Below are positions 29,601 to 38,900 of a stretch of DNA of 39,451 nucleotides, in pieces; positions within the stretch are counted from its first letter, which is position 1; every line of letters begins with the position of its first letter. A program made the position numbers and the translations under genes. Location: assembly GCF_031846245.1 (NCBI RefSeq), contig NZ_JAVRIC010000029.1:1-39451 (forward strand), read 5' to 3'. Source of the DNA: Banduia mediterranea (GTDB taxonomy: Bacteria; Pseudomonadota; Gammaproteobacteria; Nevskiales; Nevskiaceae). The notes beneath the pieces are model-generated. The model was not told the origin of the DNA and made no database searches. It saw only the letters and a list, made by a program, of their open reading frames with translations.

Positions 29601-30311
29601 TCAATAGTTGACGAAACCGTTGTCGGTGAGCCGAAGCCTGCGCAGATCCACGCCTTGCCTGAGGACTGACTGGTGAATGCTTGCCTGCAATTGGGCGAGG
29701 CGCGTCGTATCGCCCGAATCCCGCAACTCGTTTTTGGCGGCACCGGCCACGGTCGCCATGTAGGCCATGATTTCGCAGGCTTCCTGCTTTTCGGCGTCCG
29801 ACAGCGATTGCACTTCCGGATTGGTAGCCATGGCCGATTCTATGGCCTGATGCGCCGCGCGGATGCCGGAAGGATACCGGGCCGCATCCTCGTTGTTGAC
29901 CACTTCCCAGGTCATTACGTAGTAGGCGGTAGTGACGTCGGCAAGATTGTCGCTGGAGTAGCCGAAGTGCCCGAGCACGTTGTCGAAGGACTCCCAGACC
30001 GCATCGCTTTCAATCGACTTGCGAAGTGATGCCTGGACCCGCGGGTCGCCGCTGGACGGGAGTAGGGCGTCGAGCAGCTTCTGGCGCGTTGCGCGTTCCA
30101 CGCTGCTGGAAGTATCGAATTCCAATGCGTCGAGGTCGCTTCGCGAAGCGCTGCTGGCATAGGCTTTCTGGCCGGCTTCGAGCGTGGGTTTACCCATGCC
30201 GATCACGCCTTGCTGGAACACACTGGAAGAATAGATCGACGCCAGGTCCTGCGCGAACGCCGGTGTCACCGAGACCAGGCCGACAAGCAGGATGAGTCCT
30301 TTGCTTTTCAA
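29601..30311 (-). CDS. Secreted protein of the same paralog family (copy 3)
   Basis: A 236-residue protein with a signal peptide (MKSKGLILLVGLVSVTPAFA, cleaved before QDL). The core reads LGHFGYSSDNLADVTTAYYVMTW, followed by EACEIMAYMATVAGAA and the end LRRLRLTDNGFVNY. The start codon is a TTG at 30311, fixed by a perfect AGGAGG six bases upstream and by the signal peptide. It is the first gene of the minus-strand cluster and is 167 bp from copy 2. Function unknown; export to the periplasm is the only firm inference. Confidence 0.78.
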   Translation of the reverse strand: MKSKGLILLVGLVSVTPAFAQDLASIYSSSVFQQGVIGMGKPTLEAGQKAYASSASRSDLDALEFDTSSSVERATRQKLLDALLPSSGDPRVQASLRKSIESDAVWESFDNVLGHFGYSSDNLADVTTAYYVMTWEVVNNEDAARYPSGIRAAHQAIESAMATNPEVQSLSDAEKQEACEIMAYMATVAGAAKNELRDSGDTTRLAQLQASIHQSVLRQGVDLRRLRLTDNGFVNY

Positions 30312-30405
30312 GTTTTGCCTCCTGGGGGAGAAACGATTGTCCGATTGGGTTCGACAATGGTGAATCTACTGTGCGGCCAACGACAACGGGAACTGGGGAA
30401 AACCC

Positions 30406-30441
30406 TCAGCCAGACACGAAGCCGTTGTCGGTTAGCGTGAA
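30406..30441 (-). pseudogene. C-terminal tail of a fifth family member
   Basis: Eleven minus-strand codons before a TGA read FTLTDNGFVSG, matching the RLRLTDNGFVNY end of copy 3. An in-frame stop lies immediately upstream, and beyond it the sequence changes into the palindrome ATCACGCA-C-TGCGTGAT (30441-30457) and the dispersed repeat. The rest of this gene has been lost. Confidence 0.65.
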
Positions 30442-30489
30442 TCACGCACTGCGTGATGCCGACCGACCCTCGCCCGCTTGCGGGAGAGG
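30441..30489. repeat. Palindromes flanking repeat copy B
   Basis: ATCACGCA-C-TGCGTGAT (30441-30457) is followed by a CCCTCGCCCGC/GCGGGAGAGGG-type hairpin (about 30466-30490). The second is the same type of short palindrome as at 35961-35984. No coding signal is seen in this stretch. Confidence 0.55.
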
Positions 30490-30583
30490 GGGGACCGCTC
30501 GCGAATGCGAGCGGTGGGTGAGGGGAACGGCCATGCCGCAGGCGATTCATTGTGCAGGGTGGCGCTTGCGCCATGGCCGTTAG
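30490..30583. repeat. Dispersed 95-bp repeat, copy B
   Basis: About 94 bp nearly identical to copy A (8361-8455), including the GCTCGC-GAAT-GCGAGC hairpin, GTGGGTGAGGGGAACGG and the closing CATGGCCGTTAG. The outer inverted repeat is slightly degraded compared with copy A. It lies between a truncated paralog tail and a truncated DUF3800-type gene. Confidence 0.75.
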
Positions 30584-30606
30584 CCTGAGATTCCGCAAGT
30601 CGATCG

Positions 30607-30657
30607 TCGCCCCCTGATCGTTCGCGGCCTGGCCGTTCGCGATCAGGGGCGATTTTT
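30607..30657 (+). terminator. Terminator-like long hairpin
   Basis: TCGCCCC(C)TGATCG pairs with CGATCAGGGGCGA around an inner GGCC dyad, followed by TTTTT on the plus strand. It overlaps the stop of the DUF3800 remnant. There is no plus-strand gene upstream, so it may be a relic. Confidence 0.45.
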
Positions 30658-30969
30658 GTTGTAGACCACGCCCTTGCGGCTGGCGACTACGGCGTCCATG
30701 TCGTCCACCTCCACCACCTTGTCCCAGATCAGTTCCACGTAGCGGCCCTCGCCGCGCTCGTAGTGGCGTTGCAGCGCCCACAGAAAGTAGTCGACCGCCT
30801 GCAAGCCCGCGCTCTGGGGCGGCGTGCTGGCCACGATGTGGATGGCATCGGAGCGCCGGGTACCGAAATCGCGCTCGAAGCGCGCTTCCGCCCGCTCTAT
30901 GGCGGCGCGAAAGGCGTGCGTGCGCGTCTTGTTGCCGCGCCGGGCAGGGTGACTTGAGTTCGTCCGCAA
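30643..30969 (-). pseudogene. C-terminal remnant of a DUF3800-type gene
   Basis: The 108-residue frame contains GNKTRTHAFRAAIERAEARFE, then IHIVASTPPQSAGLQAVDYFLWALQRHYERGE and a final VVEVDDMD. This is the C-terminal third of DUF3800 proteins, predicted RNase H-like enzymes often found near mobile and defence genes. Family members are usually well over 200 residues and begin with a catalytic DESG-type strand, which is absent here. Upstream sequence does not continue the family in any frame, so the gene is 5'-truncated. No ribosome binding site is seen. Confidence 0.7.
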
Positions 30970-31008
30970 TGGGGGGTGACTACCTGCCCATCGGCACGAT
31001 TCAGGCGG

Positions 31009-31929
31009 TTAGCCCTGATGATCTGGCAACAGCGAAAGTAGTTCGTAGCTCCAGCGCGGGGCTCCGCCACGTGGTTGCAGCTTCGTGCGCCGAAAGTTTG
31101 CAACGGCCGGTTGATCAATTTCGGCCAGCATCTTTCTGGCCTGCGCGTCCGTTACTTCTTCACCGAGACGGCCGCTGATGATCTCCCCTTCGTCCAACTT
31201 GAAATCGAAGCGTGAGCTATCCAAGAGCGCGCCCCGGAATGTCCCATGCAGCGAGATGCTTTCCTCCTCCGATTCCGTCGCCCTGACACGCTCGACGCCG
31301 GATGCAACGCGCTGTTCGTCCAGTGAGATTTCGCGGTCCCCCGTCACAAGCCGGAGCCGCGCGCCACGCTGTTGAAGAGCCTCGAAGAACGCTTTGAGTT
31401 TGGGTAAGACCCGCGGCGGTGCTTCGCCCAGAGCCGTCTCATAGGTTGCGTCGCTTTCTCCTGCGGCGCTCACCAGATCCGCCATATGCTGCAAGGCGTC
31501 GCTCAACTGCTGGCTCGCCACGAAATCCGAGCCATTCGCCTGCTTCAGCTCCAGTCCGAACGACCCGCGCGGTAGCGCCGTCAGCAGCAAACGTGCCTCC
31601 GGAGCGTCCGGCAACCGTCCCCGGGCGCCCAGAGCGCCATGCTTGCGGTGCAGATATTCCGCAGTGGCGATGTCCTGAACTGCGTCAAGGACCTTAGAGG
31701 CGAACTGGGCATCGATACCTTCTGATCCTCGCACTGGCCCGCCCGTGAAGTACAGGATGACCTGCGGCGTCCGGGGCTGCATGCGCAGCTCCGCAAGGCG
31801 CCGCTCCATCTCTCGCTTTCGGGAGGCCAGCCCCGGTGTCATCAGGAAGTCGTCCTGCGTCAGGCACAATAACCGTTCCAAATCAAGGATCTGAGCTTTA
31901 AGGAAATCTCGTTCTGCAATGGGATTCAT
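31009..31929 (-). CDS. Unknown protein, last gene of the restriction-like operon
   Basis: This 306-residue soluble protein is not one I recognise. Residues 1-50 are helical, charged and Leu-rich (FLKAQILDLERLL, SRKREMERRLAELRM) and could form a coiled coil. A middle alpha/beta part follows (QVILYFTGGPVRGSEGIDAQF, ASKVLDAVQDIATAEYL). The C-terminal 80 residues look like a small beta barrel (ISLHGTFRGALLDSSRFDFKL, GEIISGRLGEEV, WSYELLSLLP). The ATG overlaps the upstream stop (ATGA), so it is translationally coupled to the nucleotidyltransferase-like gene. This pairing suggests a shared role, perhaps as partner or inhibitor. Confidence 0.75.
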   Translation of the reverse strand: MNPIAERDFLKAQILDLERLLCLTQDDFLMTPGLASRKREMERRLAELRMQPRTPQVILYFTGGPVRGSEGIDAQFASKVLDAVQDIATAEYLHRKHGALGARGRLPDAPEARLLLTALPRGSFGLELKQANGSDFVASQQLSDALQHMADLVSAAGESDATYETALGEAPPRVLPKLKAFFEALQQRGARLRLVTGDREISLDEQRVASGVERVRATESEEESISLHGTFRGALLDSSRFDFKLDEGEIISGRLGEEVTDAQARKMLAEIDQPAVANFRRTKLQPRGGAPRWSYELLSLLPDHQG

Positions 31930-32474
31930 GGTGACGCCTCGGCCAGCAGGACCACAGCTTCTGCGTCCATGTCTGGCGTGTCCAAGTCTATGCGCAGCAT
32001 ACCTTTCCAGATGCCGTCACGGGTATGGGAAAACAAGCCAGACCAGTAGCGGGTGGCCTCTACTACAGCCTCACCAGGCCCACTCAGGTTCACGAGGTAG
32101 TGGTCCACCCGGTACCTCTCCTTCGAGGCGTCCGGAAACAACCAAGCGGGTGGCGAAACGCTGGGCGGCAAGCCGACAGACGCCGTGCGAACGAAGCTAA
32201 CCACGTCCATGTCCTGCGGCGCTCGGTCCTCCTGGCGCTCAATGTCTTGAGCAAAGCTCCCGTTCAGCCACTGAAATCCGGACAGGCCAGCGGTCCTTAA
32301 GTCGGCGCGGAGCTCAAGCCAGCCGCACAGAATGGCCCGCCGTGGTGGTGTCGTGCCGAACCGTTCCACAACCTCCCGCGCAGTGGCTGGGTAGGGTGAC
32401 AACTGTCCCGGCTCGGTTGGGTCGCCCTGGTGGGCAGGCAAGACCCCGTTGTGATCGAAATCGGGAATGCTCAT
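31926..32474 (-). CDS. Nucleotidyltransferase-like protein (DUF6932-type)
   Basis: The 182-residue protein begins MSIPDFDHNGVLPAHQGDP, which I associate with proteins listed as DUF6932. The sequence FQWLNGSFAQDIE (GSF at 72-74) followed by APQDMDVVSF (DMD at 88-90) matches the GS...DxD active-site pattern of minimal nucleotidyltransferases. A third acidic residue may come from VDHYLV near 124-128. Such proteins can act as AMP-transferring antitoxins or modifiers. The start at 32474 overlaps the stop of the methyltransferase gene (ATGA), and its own stop overlaps the next start. Activity is inferred from motifs only. Confidence 0.65.
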   Translation of the reverse strand: MSIPDFDHNGVLPAHQGDPTEPGQLSPYPATAREVVERFGTTPPRRAILCGWLELRADLRTAGLSGFQWLNGSFAQDIERQEDRAPQDMDVVSFVRTASVGLPPSVSPPAWLFPDASKERYRVDHYLVNLSGPGEAVVEATRYWSGLFSHTRDGIWKGMLRIDLDTPDMDAEAVVLLAEASP

Positions 32475-35400
32475 GCAGCGACCTCGGTGGTCTGAAACGC
32501 GCCCGGCCAGCCGCCGTGCTGGTCGATTACGCGGTCGATTTCGGCCATCAGGCGGATGGTCTCGGCGAGGGCAACGACGATCTTGTGGTAGTGGGCGATG
32601 TCGTCGCCGGACAGGGTGCGGCCCTTGCGGTCCTTGAGCCATTTCTCGCAGACCTGGTAGCCGCCGATGTGGAAGTTCCACACGGCTTCCGGCACGCCGC
32701 GAAAGCCGCTGGTGCCGGGGCTGGCTTCTTTCTTAGTGCCGCTGGCGTCGATCCAGACGGTGCCCTCCGCGTAGCCGACCTTGGCGACTTGCTTGTTGCT
32801 GCCGATGAACTCGGTGATGGGGTGATCGAGCCGGGGTGATTCCAGTAGATGCAGCGCGACCTGTTCTCCGCCGAGTTGGGCCAGCGCGCGGAACAACTCC
32901 AGGCTGCCGGTCAGGGGCAGGCGCGGGAAGTCGATTTTCAGGAATTCGGCGTAGCGGCTGCGGTAGGCGGGGCTGTGAAACACCGCGTAGATGTAGTGGA
33001 AGATGTCTTCTGGCGTCAGGCCGGCAGGTAGGCCAAAGTTTCCCTTCGGCTTAACACCGAGCTTCTGTGCCCATGAAAACAAAATCTTCGTGTTCAGGTT
33101 CGGCCTGAGTCCACCGTTTGAAAGCTCTGCCCGTAGCGAGCCAGCATCGTCCATCAGGAAGAGTGGGAAAACTGTGCAGCTTCGCGAGGACTCGGCTGTT
33201 TTCATTTCAACGAGAAATTTCGAGACGAACACTGCATCGAAGACGCCGGTGGCTTGGATGCGGGCGCTCAACAAAGCAACATTGCTGTGGAGCATGTGGC
33301 GGAGCGTCGGATACTTGGAGTCGCCCTTCTCGATAATCTTCGGATTGTAATAAATCCAACGGTAGTCAAACGGCCGGTAAGTGAGGCGCTGGATAAACTG
33401 CGGAACCTCGTCCGTCTTAATTTTGAGCTGTGCCTCTTTGAGTTTCCAGTTTGGGGTATCGGTGATGCTATAGCGTTCGCGTAACAGTTCCAAACGGCGC
33501 TCGGAGGCAATGTCCGACATCCGAGCGACCAGCGTTTTCTTATCGCAATCAATCACTACGCCGTCCCGGTGCGTTTTCACGCCGCACGAATTAACCGCCA
33601 TCAAATCGTTGAGCGACGGGTAAACTTCATATTCGGCCAAGTTCGCATCATCGAACGGAATCAAGAAACACTGCGGCGCTACCGGACGCAGGTCGGTCCA
33701 CTTCCGAATCGAGACTGGATGGGAGGAGAGGTCGGCGTATTTCTCGTTTCGACTGCCCCATAAGTCGCAGTGGCGAACTGCACTCATGGATGGCTTCCTA
33801 AACGGGCGAACCGCGATGGAGACGGCAACCCCCTGTTGAATATCGAATACGTTTTCGTTGCTTCTGCCTGCTGGCGCCCGCTCACCGATGTTTGAATCAC
33901 CGTGAAGGTCGAGAATGAACATCGCGCTGAACTGGCCGAGCAGTTCCTTCCTAACTCCGCGATGAATTAAGCCCTTGAGGTAGCCGTGGTTGGTAATCAT
34001 GCCCCAAAAGCCGCAGTCTGGAGCCGCCAATAGCTTCTGACTCAGACGAACAAATTTAAGGTAATCGTCGGCGAGGGCTACGAGACCTTGCTCGCCTCGC
34101 ACATGTTTCTTGTAGTCGTCCATTAGCCCATCAATGAACGGATTGAAGTTGGCGCTGGTTACTGAATACGGCGGGTTGCCGATGACGACGGTGAAGCGCT
34201 TGTGCCTTTTGATTTCGTTCACGGCGGCGGCTTCGTGGGCGAGCGCTGCAAATTCGATGAACGGAAGCTGCCGCACCCATGGTTCCAGCGCATTGGTCAG
34301 GTAAATGCGGGCGCGTTCCTCGCTGCGGAAGCGGTAGCCGGTCTCTTGCAGCTTGAGCCCAATCTTCATATGCGCAATGGCGTAAGGCGCCATCATCAAT
34401 TCAAAGGCGTGCAGGCGCGGCAACAGGTGCTTGGGCACGTAGTCGTTCCACGCGCTGGTGCGCTCCGCCTCGCTCATGCCTTGCTTTTTCCACTTCGCCG
34501 TCATCGTGCGGTGGATGACGTCGATGACTTCGACCAAGAAGGTGGCGGTGCCGGTGGCCGGGTCGAGAATCTGGACGAAGGGTTCATTCTCGTCGAGGGG
34601 ATAGTCCCGGCCGACATCGTCTTGGAGCATCGGGAGTTGCAGTCCCGGATGTTTCTTCAGCATCTCGCCCCAGGTGGTGGTGTCGGCGAGGCCGTCTTCG
34701 AGGCCGAATTCGGTTTGCAGCAGTTCGTGCACGCTGCGGACGATGTAGGAAACGACGGGCTGCGGGGTGTAGAACACGCCGCGCTGCACCTTGAGCTTCT
34801 TGTCGTAGGCTTTGAGGAAGTCCTCGTAGAAGTGAATCACCGGGTCTTCGTCGCGGCGCTTGTTGCCGAAGTCGCGCAGCACGGCTTCGAGATTCGTTTT
34901 CTTGTCGTTGAGCAGGTCCACCACTTCGTGAATGCCGAGTTCGTCGAAGTCCAGCTTGCCCTTGCGACCGCCGGCCTTGAGGAAGCTTTGCAGCATTTCC
35001 TTGAGAAAAGGATTGGTTACGGGAACCATGTCCACGATGTCATCATGAACAACGGCGCCCGGTTCCCCAGGTTCATGTCGAGAGACGCGCGCCGAGAACA
35101 GGCCGTAGGTGATGGTCTGCGCGTACATGTCCGCGAAGGTTTTTTCGTCCAGATCGTGAATCAGGGCGGTTTTGAAGCCCTTGAGCAGCTTGCGCAGTTC
35201 GCCGCTTTCGCTCTCGCGCGGCAGCACCAGCAGCATGCGGTTGCGGATGCGTTTGGCCAGCTCGGCCAGGCTCAGGGCCAGTTCCTTGGCGGTACTGATG
35301 ACCTGCCGGGGGCGCAACTCGAAGGCCTCCGCCCACTGCTGGCGCCATTGCTCAAGATTGCTGGTGTCCTGCGGCCAGATCAGCTTTTCGTGTAGCTTGT

Positions 35401-35905
35401 CGGCGACGTAGTCGAGCTTGAGGTTGGTGTCGTCGTCGTCCCAGCCGAGCACGCGCAGGGTGGCCTTGCTGGTGTCGAGTTCGCTGCCGGGTTCGCTGAA
35501 ATGGGCGAAGGTGAGCTGGCGGTCGCTGTCTTCGCCATAGGCTGAAATGAACAGCAGGTCGTGCTGCTGCCACGCGGCTTGCTGGGCCTTGCTGGCATTG
35601 GCGCGCTTTCTCATCACCAGCGCGTTGAGGATGCGGCGCAGGATGACGATGGGGAGCTGCTTCTTTTCGAAATTGACGAAGAAGATGCCCCAGGGCTGAC
35701 CGGTTTCCAGCGGGCGGAGCTGCTTGATCTCGCGGATGCCAACGCGCTCGGAATCCTTGAGGCCGAGATCGTCGGACCAGTCGAAGGTGAGGTCGTCTTC
35801 GTCGTAGCCTTCTTCGATGGGCCAGTCGAGCTCGGTGCGCAGGTAGGCAGTCAAATCGCCAAAGGTTTTGATCGCCCGCAGGCGCTGGCGTTGTTCTTCG
35901 GTCAC
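32471..35905 (-). CDS. Large N6-adenine DNA methyltransferase with type ISP-like C-terminus
   Basis: An 1144-residue protein. The first 330 or so residues form an alpha/beta and helical region without a recognisable nuclease motif. RGVFYTPQPVVSYIVRSV near 378-396 begins the methyltransferase core; motif I is ILDPATGTATFL near 445 (a variant of DPACGSGxF) and motif IV is NPPY near 577, giving adenine-N6 specificity. The last 120 residues (GGYQVCEKWLKDRKGRTLSGDDIAHY) match the C-terminal target-recognition region of type ISP and type IIG enzymes. The start is a GTG at 35905 with GAGGAAG upstream. It lies 85 bp after the helicase gene. Parts of 33000-34100 are less GC-rich than the window. Confidence 0.88.
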   Translation of the reverse strand: MTEEQRQRLRAIKTFGDLTAYLRTELDWPIEEGYDEDDLTFDWSDDLGLKDSERVGIREIKQLRPLETGQPWGIFFVNFEKKQLPIVILRRILNALVMRKRANASKAQQAAWQQHDLLFISAYGEDSDRQLTFAHFSEPGSELDTSKATLRVLGWDDDDTNLKLDYVADKLHEKLIWPQDTSNLEQWRQQWAEAFELRPRQVISTAKELALSLAELAKRIRNRMLLVLPRESESGELRKLLKGFKTALIHDLDEKTFADMYAQTITYGLFSARVSRHEPGEPGAVVHDDIVDMVPVTNPFLKEMLQSFLKAGGRKGKLDFDELGIHEVVDLLNDKKTNLEAVLRDFGNKRRDEDPVIHFYEDFLKAYDKKLKVQRGVFYTPQPVVSYIVRSVHELLQTEFGLEDGLADTTTWGEMLKKHPGLQLPMLQDDVGRDYPLDENEPFVQILDPATGTATFLVEVIDVIHRTMTAKWKKQGMSEAERTSAWNDYVPKHLLPRLHAFELMMAPYAIAHMKIGLKLQETGYRFRSEERARIYLTNALEPWVRQLPFIEFAALAHEAAAVNEIKRHKRFTVVIGNPPYSVTSANFNPFIDGLMDDYKKHVRGEQGLVALADDYLKFVRLSQKLLAAPDCGFWGMITNHGYLKGLIHRGVRKELLGQFSAMFILDLHGDSNIGERAPAGRSNENVFDIQQGVAVSIAVRPFRKPSMSAVRHCDLWGSRNEKYADLSSHPVSIRKWTDLRPVAPQCFLIPFDDANLAEYEVYPSLNDLMAVNSCGVKTHRDGVVIDCDKKTLVARMSDIASERRLELLRERYSITDTPNWKLKEAQLKIKTDEVPQFIQRLTYRPFDYRWIYYNPKIIEKGDSKYPTLRHMLHSNVALLSARIQATGVFDAVFVSKFLVEMKTAESSRSCTVFPLFLMDDAGSLRAELSNGGLRPNLNTKILFSWAQKLGVKPKGNFGLPAGLTPEDIFHYIYAVFHSPAYRSRYAEFLKIDFPRLPLTGSLELFRALAQLGGEQVALHLLESPRLDHPITEFIGSNKQVAKVGYAEGTVWIDASGTKKEASPGTSGFRGVPEAVWNFHIGGYQVCEKWLKDRKGRTLSGDDIAHYHKIVVALAETIRLMAEIDRVIDQHGGWPGAFQTTEVAA

Positions 35906-35960
35906 GCGGTCTTCCTCGTTGAATCTTGTGGCAGAGTGGACGGCAAGGCCCTCTCCCCGG

Positions 35961-35984
35961 CCCTCTCCCGCGCGCGGGAGAGGG
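35961..35984. repeat. 24-bp perfect palindrome between helicase and methyltransferase genes
   Basis: CCCTCTCCCGCG is followed directly by its reverse complement. It resembles the CTCCC hairpins at 13862-13887 and 30466-30490. It lies inside an otherwise tight operon and may be a REP-type insertion that tunes expression of the two genes. Confidence 0.65.
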
Positions 35985-35990
35985 AGAGCA

Positions 35991-38900
35991 TCAGTTCAGT
36001 TCCATCCAGGCCTTGAGGACGGGTTCCACGCCCAGCGGCGCCTGCACCTTTTTCAGGTAGGTGTTCTTGATGTGCTTTTCGATCTTTTCGCGCGCGTCTT
36101 TCAGCGTGGCGGGCGCAATCTCGCAGTGGCGCGGCGTGTCCGGCCCGGCGCGGATGACGTTGATGATCCGGGGGGCATCTTCCAGCGTCTTGCCGTCGGC
36201 CAGGTCGTGCAGATACCACTGCACATAGCCGGCATCGAGCGACCAGTCGGACTGATCGTCGGTGGCGCCCTCGCCGGCACGTCTGGCGGGCAGCGCGTAG
36301 CAAAAGAACACCGCGCGGGTGCCGGGTTTGAGGTGCTGCTTGCCGCTGAATACGCGGCCGGGCAGCGTGCGCAGCCGGGCTTCGAGTTCGGGATGCGCCT
36401 TGAGCAGGGCTTGCAGCTCCAGGTGCATGGCTTCCAGCGGCGAGAGCGTGCCTTCGTAGGCGTCGGTGAAGTCCTTGAGCGCCTGGTAGTCGTCTTCCGG
36501 CGTGAGCAGTTTTTTGCCCTCGATGCCGAAGGTTTTGGAGATGCGCAGCGTTTTCTTGGACACGGTCTTGAACAGGCGCAGCAGTTCGTCCAGCTCGTCG
36601 GGCGGCAGAAAGTTCCAGTAGGCGGTTTCGCCGCGCAGCTTTTTCTGGTCCGGGTGGTCGGCGACGATGCGGGCTTCGACCTGGGGGTCCATGCGGCGAT
36701 CCACGCGGCCGATGCGCTGCATCAGCCGCACCGGGTTCCAGTGCAGGTCGTAATTGATGACGCGGGTGGCGTCCTGAAGGTTCAGCCCCTCGGACAGCAC
36801 GTCGGTGGCGATCAATATGCGGATTTCCTGTTTTCCACTCTCGGCCAGTTTGGCGCTGGACGAGCCGTTGTAATAGGGCGCGAAGCGGGTGATGACTTCA
36901 CCACGGTCGGCCTTGGTGGCGCTGTCGATTTCGTCCACGCCTTCGATGCCGGCTTCGATGAGCTGCTGTTTGAGGTAGCGCGCGGTGTCCATGAACTCGC
37001 TGAAGATCAGCACCTTGTGGGCTTTGAGCACCGGGTCTTTCTTGAGCAGGCCGACCAGGGCTTGCAGCTTTTTGTCCTGCGACGGTTTGAATTTCTCCAG
37101 CTCCTTGAGGAACGACGCAATCTGCTCCAGATCCAGGAGCGTTTCATCGATGATTTCATCGACCTTGAACTGATCGCGCGGCAGTTTCTCGACCGTCTCC
37201 AGCATTTCGGGCGGGATCAGGTCTTCCTCCACTTCATCGTCTTCGGCGGCCCCGAACAACTCGTGCTGATGCTGCTGCACGTAGTTGATCAGGCTGGCGT
37301 GCTGGTTCTTCCAGCGTTCCAGCAGGCGCTTTTCGTGGGCGGTTTCCGCATGAACCTCCACCCAGGCCAGCAGCTTGATCAGCAGGTTCCAGCAGGAGGC
37401 GCGAAAGGCATGGACGGAGCTTTCGAAGCGCTTGAGAAACTGGGTGCGGATCAGTGAAACGACCTGCTTCTGGCGGCCTTCGGCGAGGACGTCGATGACC
37501 TTCTCATCGCCGCTGTAGTAGGCGTAGGGGTAGTAGATCGCCAGCGAGAACAACGGCTTTTCCTTGCTGAAGGCGTCTTCGAGCATTTGCAGCAGCTTGC
37601 CGTAGGTCTGCTTGACCGAGTACGGCTGAACCTGCGGCGCGCGCGGCTTGGGAAACAGGATGTCGTTCTCGCCGGCGGCCTCCAGACTGCGGCGCACGTA
37701 GGCGCGACTGCGCTGGACGACCAGCGACCGGAACAGGGCGTCGTGCCCCAGTACCAGATCGGCTTCGAGCAGGTCGGTCTGCACGTCCTCCCCGCCGTCA
37801 GCGACCCTGTCCAGCGAGCGTTCGAGGTCTTTTTCCATCTTGCGGAAATGGCCCGGCAGCGAATGAATGCCGAGCGGCGCGTCCTTGAAGTAATCCACCT
37901 GCCGGCGCGAGAACAGCTCGATCATGTGTTGCAGGTCGCGCAGGCGGTTGTTCACCGGCGTGGCGGTGAGCATGAACAGGGTCTTGCCCGCGGCGATCTG
38001 GTACAGCTTCCAGTAGCGGGATTGCGGATCGTCCTCGTCGCCCTTGGTGCCGGTGTTCCGGAAGTGGTGGGCCTCGTCGATGATGATGACGTCGGCGCGC
38101 TGGCGCACGCTTTCGATGTCCTCGGCGATACTGCCGCCGCGCATCAGGTCGGTGTGGTTGAAGATTTCGAGCTGGCTGTACTTGCCGAACAGATGCGGCA
38201 GGCGCTGGCGCAGGGCGCTTTCCCAGACGGGCTTGCGGGCGGATTTGGGCACGAACAGGGCGACTTTGAGGCGGTCGTGCACGATCAGGCGCTCGATCAG
38301 CATCAGGCCGACGAAAGTCTTGCCCAAACCCACGCCATCACACAGAAAAGCACCCTGGTAACGGCTGGCGCGCTTGAGCATCGCGTGGTAGCCCTCGCGT
38401 TGATAGGGCGCGAGGATGCGGTAGATCGCCGAGTGATCCCGCTCCCACTCGGTTGCGGTGAGCTCATGGCCGCGAAAGAACTCGTACAGCGACTTGGCAT
38501 AGACCTGGAACGGCGAATACTCGTGTATGTGCCGCTCGACGATTTTGAGCATGTCTTCCGTCACGTCCTCGGCCGCATCCCAATGCTGCTCGTACCACTC
38601 CTGAAGGACGGCGACCGGGGTGCCGGTGATCTGGACGTTCAGCTCGATGTTCTGGGTCAGGCCGGGATGGGTGAAATTCGATGAGCCCACCAATGCCGAC
38701 GAACCGACCACTTCGAGGCGGCCGTGGGTGATGTAGGCCTTGGCGTGGAACTTGTCCTTGCGGTAGACGCGGCATTGAATCTTGCGGGAGCGGATCGCCT
38801 CGACGATGGCGGCGACGCCGTCCAGGAAGTCGTTCTTCTTCTTTTCGGCTTCGATGCTGTCGTCGAGCTTGCCGGCTACCTTGGCCAGGCCTTCGTTGAA

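Noticed and set aside
34202-35395. Long plus-strand frame of 397 codons opposite the methyltransferase gene
   Set aside because: Antisense shadow of a clearly assigned gene; the translation has no domain and a biased composition.
35868-37457. Plus-strand frame of 529 codons opposite the helicase gene
   Set aside because: Antisense shadow caused by high GC and codon bias; all helicase motifs are on the minus strand.
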